Assembly (NCBI GenBank): GCA_015501595.1 | Contig: JADNRX010001325.1 | Coordinates: 1-11,153 of the forward strand | Reading direction: 5' to 3' | DNA: 11,153 nt | Source: Hymenopellis radicata | Lineage: Eukaryota > Basidiomycota > Agaricomycetes > Agaricales > Physalacriaceae | In this document: positions 1 through 5,676 of the stretch, piece by piece | How positions within the stretch are numbered: position 1 is the first letter of the stretch | How the letters are laid out: each line of letters begins with the position of its first letter | Translations under genes and position numbers: made by a program | The notes under the pieces: model-generated | Databases searched by the model: none | What the model was told of the DNA's origin: nothing | The model's input: only the letters and a program-made list of their open reading frames with translations

Positions 1-58
1 GAGGTGGTGGTGAAGGTGCTGGGAGTGGTGGTGGGAGTGCTAATGGTGGTGGGATGAG
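1..58. repeat. GT/GGA-rich simple repeat at the left edge
   Basis: This tract is built from imperfect GGTGGTGGGA-like units with strong purine/GT strand asymmetry. It is cut by the window edge, so its full length is unknown. It lies just outside the foldback element and matches neither arm. The other strand would read as Pro/Ser/Thr-rich peptide in some frames, so a coding origin cannot be excluded, but no gene is supported. Confidence 0.5.
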
Positions 59-85
59 ATATAAACTACTACGATCTATAGGCCG

Positions 86-366
86 CTGACAATCGTCAGC
101 ATGGGAGAGGCGACAATTGTCAGGCTCTGAGTAGTCCCAGTGGTTGTTGATTCATCCTGTGAGGGTCAAGGCCAAGGTGTACTGCAGTAACAAAGAAAAA
201 ATACGCATCTTCATGATGCCGCCTGCCTGCAGACAGTGCGGTATCTAGTTCTATAGCCAATACCAGAGTCCTTTGCCTAGCAGGCTTCTCCATTATCGTG
301 GTTGAAGATTTGCAGCCTCGTTCGAGGCTTACACGTCCTGCGGGCCGCCGGGCTCTTCAAGCCGCA
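86..366 (+). repeat. Left arm of long inverted repeat
   Basis: This pairs with the reverse complement of 898-1180. Landmarks shared with the other arm are CTGACAATNRTCAGCATG at the outer end, GGCGACAATTGTCAGGCTCT, TTGATTCATCCTGTG, GCCGCCTGCCTGCAGACAGTG, GTGGTTGAAGATTTGCAGCC, and CGGGGCTCTTCAAGCC-like sequence at the inner end. The outer end is itself a small hairpin, GCTGAC-AATC-GTCAGC at 85-100, and ACAATTGT just inside it is a palindrome. Confidence 0.75.
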
Positions 367-897
367 GACAGAGTCAGATTAAAGGAGATGACATAAAGTC
401 AGTCTCCAAGACAGTAGGCGACAACACAAAGTTGATCACCGAGGAACTAGCTTGATAGTGGTGGTGGTTGAAGGGAGAGAATGAGCCTTTGATCACCATA
501 TGGATCCAATCTGTACACTAGTGATCAGATCGTCGAGTACTGGGGATTTGTCTGAAACTTTTTTGGGACCTCTCCTTTGATATTAAGCCCAATGCACACT
601 ATTTGAAAGTGAGAAAAAATATATTTCTATCTATAATGAATACTTGTTTGATTGAAAAGACAGTCGAACAACTGGTAGAGATATTATTGCTAGTGATTAA
701 ATGATCACATAAGTAATCAATGATTAACGGACTGATCATTCGAGTGGTGATCATGATGCATTTTAGTAAGTGATCTTTGTCTTCAACCAACCACCACCTC
801 AAGACGCCCGCACCGCGATGACTCGACCTTGGGACGCGGGTCTTCCGGGCGTCTTTCTTCTTTCATCTACCTCTTTTTTGCCCATTTTTCCTGGATA
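367..897. other. Centre of the foldback element, GATC-rich, non-coding
   Basis: No convincing gene is present. The stretch has a cluster of GATC/TGATCA sites (near 435, 490, 522, 702, 735, 747 and 771). Its ends continue the inverted symmetry loosely: GTGGTGGTTGAAG near 462-474 faces CTTCAACCAACCACCACC at 781-798. Near the right arm a 10-bp perfect inverted repeat, AAGACGCCCG (801-810) and CGGGCGTCTT (846-855), encloses a second, smaller complementary pair (CCCGC at 807-811, GCGGG at 836-840) and would form a GC-rich hairpin. Confidence 0.5.
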
Positions 898-1180
898 TGC
901 GGGCTTGAAGAGCCCCGGCGGCCCCGCAGGACGCGTAAGCCCTTGAACAAGGCTGCAAATCTTCAACCACAATGACGGAGAAGCCTTGCTAGGTGGAGGA
1001 CTTCAGTATTGGTTATGGAACTAGGCACTGCACTGTCTGCAGGCAGGCGGCGTCATAAAGATGCGTTTTTTCTTTCTTTGTTACTGCAGTGAGCCATTGA
1101 CCACCACAGGATGAATCAACGACCACTGGGACCACTCAGAGCCTGACAATTGTCGCCTCTGCCATGCTGATAATTGTCAG
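898..1180 (-). repeat. Right arm of long inverted repeat
   Basis: This is the inverted partner of 86-366. The reverse complement starts CTGACAATTATCAGCATGG and ends GGCTCTTCAAGCCCGCA. Relative to the left arm it lacks a few bases near the ACTGCAGTAACAAAG block and has several transitions. Confidence 0.75.
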
Positions 1181-1207
1181 GCAGGCGAGGCGGTCTATTA
1201 GTTGAGG

Positions 1208-1609
1208 TTTCATGCTAGGCACCACTGCTGTCTTTGTGACAGCAGCAGAGGACTACAATGACTCCGGGACACAACAACGACGATTTGCAACTCCAGGAGA
1301 GGATGATGAAGGAAGAGAGGTGATAATTTGGAAGTTGGGCTGGGTGGCGTTGCAGATGCGTACAGCCAAGAACAGTACGTGCTTTTATTTATCTTCTGCA
1401 TGTTCATGGCCTCGATGGTGTAGAATGACGCCGTAGAGGTTTTTTGACCTTCATTACAGTAATATGGCATCTTCCGCGACGCTTAAGCCCCACCAATGTG
1501 GGCTGCATACATTCTGATTCTCTCTCACCCTCTACATATGACGCACCATGCATGCACCATCTTGCTTACATTCCTGGACTGTCGAGGTGCTTTTCGTATA
1601 GGATATAAC
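1208..1609. other. Intergenic stretch with no supported gene
   Basis: Open frames here are under 90 codons on either strand. They show no recognisable domain, no introns of the type seen in the large gene, and no sign of conserved composition. No repeat of note was found. Confidence 0.5.
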
Positions 1610-1629
1610 CACTGCACATTTGTGCAGTG
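1610..1629. other. Perfect 9-bp hairpin
   Basis: CACTGCACA (1610-1618) and TGTGCAGTG (1621-1629) are perfect reverse complements separated by only TT. The loop is too tight for the whole stem to form in single-stranded nucleic acid without opening a pair. It may be a palindromic protein site or a chance palindrome in a repeat-rich region. Confidence 0.4.
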
Positions 1630-1654
1630 TGTTGTCTTACCGAAAAAATCTCTC

Positions 1655-1704
1655 GACTGTCCGTTAAACATTGTTGTTAGACTGTCCGTTAAACATTATT
1701 GTTG
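1655..1704. repeat. Two tandem copies of a 25-bp unit
   Basis: GACTGTCCGTTAAACATTGT(TGTTA) at 1655-1679 is followed directly by a copy at 1680-1704 with a G-to-A change in the ATTGTT block and one at the end. The copies abut without spacer, which suggests slippage duplication or a two-unit minisatellite. Confidence 0.75.
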
Positions 1705-1773
1705 GATACACTTATACTAGTATTAATGGGAATGAGATTCACCATAAAACCCATTTCAAGTATGATATTCTGC

Positions 1774-1855
1774 GGCGGCGGTGGCTCAGTTGGTAATGGG
1801 TCATACTTCTAACTAATATGTGCGGTATGCGGGCGTTCAAACCCTCCTGCTGCCC
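1774..1855 (+). tRNA. tRNA-like sequence, probable pseudo-tRNA or SINE
   Basis: An A-box match TGGCTCAGTTGG (1782-1793) and a B-box-like GTTCAAACC (1835-1843) are spaced as in a tRNA. The ends pair as an acceptor stem: GGCGGCG at 1774-1780 with TGCTGCC at 1848-1854, including two G-T pairs. A D-stem (GGCTC/GGGTC) and an anticodon stem (CATAC at 1802-1806, GTATG at 1825-1829) also form, with an 18-nt loop between the anticodon strands that would need a short intron. The formal anticodon is then CTA, a stop-reading one. The variable loop is nearly absent and the T-stem has a mismatch. TTTTT follows at 1856-1860. These defects favour a degenerate or SINE-type copy over a working tRNA. Confidence 0.5.
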
Positions 1856-1860
1856 TTTTT
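1856..1860 (+). terminator. RNA polymerase III terminator of the tRNA-like unit
   Basis: Five T residues directly follow the discriminator position of the tRNA-like sequence, where a pol III terminator is expected. Confidence 0.5.
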
Positions 1861-1874
1861 GAGTGAAGTATGAT

Positions 1875-2101
1875 CGGTTAAACCGGTTATTAACTGGTTA
1901 TAACTGGTTAAACCGGAAAAGCGGTTATAACTGGTTATAACCGCTAACCTAACCGGAAAAATAACCGGTTAGCGGTTAATGACAGTTATCAGTGGTTACA
2001 GTTATGGTTAACAGACATTAGCGTACTTGGTTATGGTTACTATTACGGTTAGACCTGACTGAGGGGGTCTAACCGTAACCTAACCTAACCTTAAAACCCT
2101 A
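1875..2101. repeat. AACCGGTT/GGTTATAAC repeat tract
   Basis: Short degenerate units (GGTTATAAC, AACCGGTT, CTAACC) recur in both orientations across the whole stretch. Examples are AACCGGTT at 1881-1888 and 1963-1970, and a near-perfect 26-bp palindrome at 1920-1945 built on GCGGTTATAAC. The tract ends with CCTAACCTAACC at 2079-2090, then copy A of the duplicated gene starts abruptly. Dense subterminal repeats in both orientations are typical of the ends of some DNA transposons (hAT-type among them), but no transposase or target duplication was identified. Confidence 0.6.
2043..2078. other. 13-bp perfect stem-loop beside the duplication breakpoint
   Basis: TTACGGTTAGACC (2043-2055) is the exact reverse complement of GGTCTAACCGTAA (2066-2078), with a 10-nt loop TGACTGAGGG. 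It lies 23 bp left of the point where copy A of the gene begins. It could be a transposon terminal structure or a fragile site. That function is inference. Confidence 0.65.
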
Positions 2102-2110
2102 CTTGACGCG

Positions 2111-3139
2111 ATGGTGCGAAAGCTCCTAGGAAAGTATCTCTCAAAGGATCCAAACATTCGCTGCAACGAGAACTGGGAGCAGGCAATACTTGCACTGGAC
2201 TTGTTGGCGTATGCCGCCTGCGATGTTTTCGCGTCGCGACTACTCTTCGAGGCAATGTCACGTAAAAATCCACTTCCCCGAGTTACGAAGGATACTCCAG
2301 CTGGTACACAGGTAGCATTTCTAGTCCAGGAAGGAGGCGAAATTGCAGCAATCGGCAGAATTGCTGCTGATCAGCCTTCGTCCCTTGGTGGAGTTCGGGT
2401 GGCTGTACCAACTCAAACTCGGGTTGTCATTGACATTAAAACGATCCGTATACCCTCCGCCGCTGTCTTCCTCCATCAGGTTCCACGAAATCTAGCACCG
2501 GGACAACGTCAAACAAGGACGAAAGCGGGGGCAAAGTCACTTGATGCGCTTCGGACCGAATCATCGAGCAATATCTTCCCTATTGTCGCGCACATATCTC
2601 AGCTCTCTCTTCACTCCGACAATAAAGTTATGTCCTCACTAGCTTCCATAAACGAGGCAGACTCTTCCCATGCGCGAGAAGACAGCTCCCCATTATCTGA
2701 CTCAGATCCTCCTCATCCATCCTCAAGCAACACACCAAGCCTGATTGGCAGACAATACGGGTCACTTACAGTTCTTCCTATTCCACGGGTAGACTCTCTT
2801 GAAAGTCAACCTCCCACTGCTGATGCCAACATGAATGATGATCGTACATCATCGCCGGATTCAGATGATATCAGAGAGGAGGCACCAGCAGACGAAGTGG
2901 AAATCAGGATGCTTGAAGCACATGCTGAGCAAGTGCGACGTGGTCAAGCAACACCTGATCGCCGTGATGAAGATTCTTTCTCCGAGTCTCTAGGATTAAC
3001 TGATTTCGAGAGGTTTCTCTCTGATCTCGAAGAAATCATCGCGTCGCCTCCCGATGCGGATTTGGTCTACCAAAAGGTGAAGAAGGATATTTTCCACACT
3101 TTCGACATGATTCCGACTTCCGTTCATCATGGACTATGA
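2111..3139 (+). CDS. Copy A segment: C-terminal exonuclease end plus linker
   Basis: The first 50 or so residues match the end of a WRN-type DEDDy exonuclease: a helix ending LLGKYLSKDPNIRC, a tryptophan, then LLAYAACDVFASRLLFE, where Tyr (2210) and Asp (2222) are motif III. A compact segment of about 60 residues follows (GTQVAFLVQEGGEIAAIGRI through IPSAAVFLH). After it comes a long Ser/Asp/Pro-rich linker, probably disordered. The last 60 residues (LTDFERFLSDLEEI, then DIFHTFDMIPTSVHHGL) start the next module, which is cut by TGA at 3137. Here codon 2141-2143 is TCA (Ser), whereas copy B has TGA. The ORF is the longest open stretch left in either copy. I do not think it is an independent gene. 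Confidence 0.55.
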   Translation: MVRKLLGKYLSKDPNIRCNENWEQAILALDLLAYAACDVFASRLLFEAMSRKNPLPRVTKDTPAGTQVAFLVQEGGEIAAIGRIAADQPSSLGGVRVAVPTQTRVVIDIKTIRIPSAAVFLHQVPRNLAPGQRQTRTKAGAKSLDALRTESSSNIFPIVAHISQLSLHSDNKVMSSLASINEADSSHAREDSSPLSDSDPPHPSSSNTPSLIGRQYGSLTVLPIPRVDSLESQPPTADANMNDDRTSSPDSDDIREEAPADEVEIRMLEAHAEQVRRGQATPDRRDEDSFSESLGLTDFERFLSDLEEIIASPPDADLVYQKVKKDIFHTFDMIPTSVHHGL

Positions 3140-5217
3140 CCAGGATTTCTTTGGGCCCTCCGTGATCACCTCATGCGGTGGGACCCAAACATACGCGAAC
3201 TTGTTCACGAAGTCTGTCAGCAGAATTTCAACTGTTCATTTGAAACTATGCTGGCTCGGAACCCGCGCTGGATTGCTGAACGATGCCCACGTCATATTCC
3301 CGCTCCTAGTATCCTCGTGCACGCTCTTGAGTTTGTCTTTGGTGTATTCGGACATGGCACTAATGCCCGCTCGGGAGATCCGCTATTCAACCATACTGCA
3401 TGGCAAAAAGCACATGCGGTTCTTCAGTTGGCACGAGAGGGCTATCTGTCTGACAATGAGGGTGTTATATTGTACGAAGAAGCAGGAGTTGACCAGTATG
3501 GTCTTCGGAAGTACGACTGCAGCCGGGGAACAAACAAAGTTGAAGGTGGACCTCATGCAGATATCTATCGCAAGTTTGGAGCACTTAACGGTATGTCACT
3601 GTTCATTTTGTATCTGTCGAAGCTCATGATGTGTTCAGCTGGGCCGCGATACACTGTGAACAGTTTGACTGACCACCGGACGTTTTACAACCTTCAGGCC
3701 TATGCAAAATATATGTTCGGGCTCGACTGGAGGTATCATCACTCCCTAGCGATGATTAACCGAACGGCCTTTCTATTGAACTACTTGTGGGATATTGTTC
3801 CCGGAGCTAGCGCCTATGCGGATTGGATGAACGGTGACCTTTACATACAGACAGAGGAGACATTTGGAATGTGTCGCTTCCCAGGTAGGTCTCTGAAGCA
3901 CTTGATCAACTCTACATACCAAAGTCATCCTTAGAATCACTCCGCGAGCGTCTCGAGATGCAATCGTACCCAGAACAGAACACTCCGTTCGCTCGGTCAC
4001 TGCCACATTTCAAGGCTAACGACGAATGGCTGAGGAGCCGTCAAGCCTTGGCAATGCCTGCACGACCACCCACTACATCAGAAGCAAGATCATACTTCTT
4101 TGCGAACATAAAAATCTTCTCAGCTCAAGCGGCACAAGACGGTAAAAGAAAAATTAATTTCGATCAATTCGCGCCCCAGTGGAATCGTACGGCAGATGGA
4201 AAAACTCGTTTCTATATAACGCCGGAGCTCTTGATGGCGTACGCGAAGGGATGGGAGCGAACCAACAACATTCGCGCATCTCAGGAAATCATTAACGACA
4301 CCTTGAAAGACGTCAGTCGCAGTGCCGCTGCATTCATCGCGGACGACGTACCATTTCCATCGATTTCTGGCCCGCCATCCTTCCCTCAACCTGCCCGAGG
4401 AATTCTTGATGTTGCGGCCTTTTCGAAGACAATGTCAGGCGCGCTCGACGCATCTGCTTCACGGGGTTCAGTAGCTTGGCCAACAGTCGAGAGAAACATG
4501 GACGACGTACGCGTTGATCGTGAAACACGCGGTCAGACATCTCAGTATTCGCGAGACGCAACAAGTATCGGGGCCTCGTCTTCGAACGCGGCGGCGCTGT
4601 CCTCAAATCCAAATCCAGCAGTGGCGTCATCCTCAAATGCGGTGGCGACGGCATCCTCGAATGCGGCAGTTGCGCCGTCTTCGAGCGCCGCATCATCTTC
4701 CACCAACACGGTGTCCTTTCCCGGAATGGTGGGCAGATCAAGGGTGCTGGGGGCAGCAATGTCTCCAAGGTTTGATGAAGGGTCCACGATAACACCAGAT
4801 CGCGACGAGTTGGAATTGGGAGGGCCAGCATCCATGATTGAAGAACTAGATGACAAGTGAGTACACAAGCAGATCATTAAAATCACTGACCAAAACGATC
4901 CAAGTTTCGACATATACAACACCGCCGATGATGCAGAACCCAGCCGTGAAAGATCCGAGTCGATGATCCAAGCTGATGATCGTCCGACAAAGCGTCGTCG
5001 TGTCGTTCCTGAGGAAGAGCGTCAACGCGGCCGACGTCGATGTCGCAGATGCAACCAGGAGGATTGTGCAGGGAACAAAGACATTTTATTATGTTCTGTT
5101 CCATGCTCGGTACCTTGCGCGGTCTGCCGGCAGACAACTGGATGTCGTGGAGTCGATAAGGGAAGAACGTGCAGTGTGCAGAACGCGAAGACGAGCAAAT
5201 CGAGAGGTAAGAAGTAG
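3140..5217 (+). CDS. Copy A segment: RGTNKVEGG module and Cys-rich C-terminus
   Basis: The frame is open from just after the TGA and is carried through three inferred introns (3591-3638, 3885-3934, 4857-4904; donors GTATGT, GTAGGT, GTGAGT). The first part has MRWDPNIRELV, an NPRWIAERCPRHIP block, then YGLRKYDCSRGTNKVEGGPH and FGALNAGPRYTVNSLTDHRT, followed by an aromatic-rich helical stretch (GLDWRYHHSLAMINRT). Exon 3935-4856 has FKANDEWLRSRQALAMPARP, EARSYFFANIKIFS and QWNRTADGKTRFYITPELL, then a Ser/Ala/Asn-rich repeat. The last exon holds a basic KRRRVVPEEERQRGRRR stretch and the cysteine cluster, ending at TAG 5215-5217. The donor-like GGTAAGA just before the stop could mean another exon, but none was recognised. 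Confidence 0.6.
3591..3638 (+). other. Inferred 48-nt intron, in frame without a stop (copy A)
   Basis: Donor GTATGT and acceptor TTCAG fit. Splicing joins LN-A-GPRYTVN in phase 1. Length is a multiple of three and no stop lies inside, so retention adds 16 hydrophobic residues (MSLFILYLSK region) without breaking the frame. The identical intron in copy B is at 9519-9566. Confidence 0.7.
3885..3934 (+). other. Inferred 50-nt intron (copy A)
   Basis: Donor GTAGGT and acceptor CCTTAG fit. It holds an in-frame TAG at its last three bases, so it must be spliced for the protein to continue as FPESLRERLEMQSYPEQN. The copy B equivalent is 9813-9862. Confidence 0.75.
4560..4710 (+). repeat. Coding minisatellite encoding Ser/Ala/Asn-rich linker
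   Basis: Imperfect units of roughly 20-27 bp (TCNTCNAANGCGGNGGCG-like) encode SSSNAAALSSNPNPAVAS and similar. Three of the eight substitutions between the copies (4615, 4629, 4671) fall here, more than its length predicts. The copy B equivalent is about 10488-10638. Confidence 0.6.
4857..4904 (+). other. Inferred 48-nt intron (copy A)
   Basis: Donor GTGAGT, a CACTGAC branch-like motif and acceptor CCAAG fit. Splicing in phase 2 removes the in-frame TGA at 4858-4860 and joins EELDDN to FDIYNTADDAEPSRERS. The copy B equivalent is 10785-10832. Confidence 0.7.
5050..5186 (+). other. Cysteine-rich C-terminal knuckle (copy A)
   Basis: After a basic stretch, the cysteines follow the pattern CxxCxxxxC, x8, CxxxCxxxCxxC, x5, C, x7, C, in the segments CRRCNQEDC, LLCSVPCSVPCAVC, TTGC and GRTC. 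This spacing suggests a compact metal-binding fold that binds nucleic acid or protein. I cannot name the family. It is unchanged in copy B (about 10978-11114). Confidence 0.5.
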
Positions 5218-5225
5218 TACGAGTT

Positions 5226-5676
5226 AATACAAACTCCGATACCCTTCTTTTCTTAATTCTTTTTTTAAAACTTCGGCCCGAAATACCCAGTACAACCATT
5301 GGAAAACCCATCGGGGTTTACCGATCGTTACGCTGGGTGGTTATATGCCATGCCGAGTGTTATATGCCATGCCGACGTTATATGCCATGCCGTCGACTGC
5401 CGAGAAGTGTTATATGCCATCCGGACGTCTTATAGACTGCTATGCACTCGGTACTCTTAGCTGTAGCCTTCATCTGTCTAGAAATGCTCAATCTCAATGG
5501 TTTAACATTTTTTAAGTGCAATCAAGGCCGACGCTGAGAAACGTGTTCCCGGCCACGAGATCCGTTATCTCCGCAACACTTGAATCATCTTGTCCACCAT
5601 CATCTGCTCGATTTCTTTACCGCTTCAAGCCTCAAAACACGATCTATACCTGCGGAACGATTAAAATTGCCGCTCG
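5226..5676. other. Spacer between copy A and the copy B gene start
   Basis: No gene is supported. It contains a pyrimidine run and T-tract near 5240-5270 that may be the 3' end region of copy A, the TTATATGCCATGCC minisatellite, and about 220 bp of likely promoter/5' leader before ATG 5677. No clear TATA box, CCAAT box or AATAAA was recognised. Confidence 0.5.
5341..5427. repeat. TTATATGCCATGCC minisatellite, four units
   Basis: Units start at 5341, 5360, 5378 and 5410. Three read TTATATGCCATGCCG and the last reads TTATATGCCATCCGGACG. Spacings are 19, 18 and 32 bp, and the longer gap contains GTCGACTGCCGAGAAGTG. They lie about 250-335 bp before the inferred start codon of copy B, so they could be regulatory sites or simply a local expansion. 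Confidence 0.75.

Larger units (their letters stand above)
64..1207. mobile_element. Foldback/MITE-like element with long inverted arms
   Basis: Two long inverted arms (86-366 and 898-1180) flank a 531-bp centre. The arms match over almost their full length with scattered substitutions and short indels, roughly 80-85% by eye. Weaker similarity may run outward to about 64 and 1207 (AACTACTACGATCTATAGG against the reverse complement of CTATTAGTTG), so the true ends are uncertain. I found no clear target-site duplication and no transposase frame. The small open frames inside have no recognisable domain. The layout fits a non-autonomous foldback or TIR DNA element, or an old inverted duplication. 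The arm divergence suggests it is not recent. Confidence 0.6.
1758..1874. mobile_element. Candidate SINE-like insertion with 9-bp direct repeats
   Basis: AAGTATGAT occurs at 1758-1766 and again at 1866-1874, bracketing the tRNA-like sequence and its T-run. This is the arrangement expected for a retroposed pol III transcript with a target-site duplication. There is no long tRNA-unrelated body and no A-rich tail, so a retroposed tRNA or tRNA-only element is possible. The repeat is short and chance is not excluded. Confidence 0.4.
2102..5217 (+). pseudogene. Copy A: 5'-truncated exonuclease/RGTN-family gene
   Basis: This copy holds only the 3' part of the gene. It starts inside the exonuclease domain and lacks catalytic motifs I and II, the DUF6729-like module and the AT-hooks. 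Inferred exons are 2102-3590, 3639-3884, 3935-4856 and 4905-5217. A TGA at 3137-3139 interrupts the reading frame, since the next codons (PGFLWALRDHL) continue the same frame into the downstream module. No promoter belonging to this gene can be present, because the sequence before 2102 is a repeat tract. It is most likely a dead tandem copy. An internal Met at 2111 could begin a translatable fragment, but that Met is simply the one in the exonuclease helix. Confidence 0.85.
2102..5225 (+). repeat. Copy A of a 3.1-kb direct duplication
   Basis: It matches 8031-11153 at an offset of 5929 bp up to about 2422 and 5928 bp afterwards. By hand I count eight substitutions (at 2125, 2142, 3321, 4175, 4521, 4615, 4629 and 4671 in this copy) and one base missing from the other copy. 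The left boundary is sharp: CTTGACGCGATGG is shared, while the bases before it differ completely (repeat tract here, exonuclease coding sequence in copy B). The right boundary is beyond the window, because copy B is still matching at the last base. Confidence 0.95.

Noticed and set aside
599..802. Open frame of 67 codons on the minus strand in the foldback centre
   Set aside because: No domain, starts in the inverted symmetric part, and composition follows the AT-rich loop.
1210..1470. Overlapping open frames of 74-86 codons on both strands
   Set aside because: They overlap each other, show no recognisable domain and no conserved pattern.
2079..2090. Telomere-like repeats
   Set aside because: The unit is CCTAA(C), only about two copies, and not the CCCTAA array of a fungal telomere. 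It belongs to the AACCGG-type tract.
3129..3629. Plus-strand frame of 166 codons overlapping the RGTN module (also 9057-9557)
   Set aside because: It is out of frame with the conserved module, and the 3173 frame carries the recognisable motifs and the intron logic.
4334..4922. Long minus-strand frames opposite the Ser/Ala/Asn linker (also 10262-10850)
   Set aside because: They are shadows of a low-complexity GC-rich coding strand and are explained by the plus-strand frame that joins through the introns.
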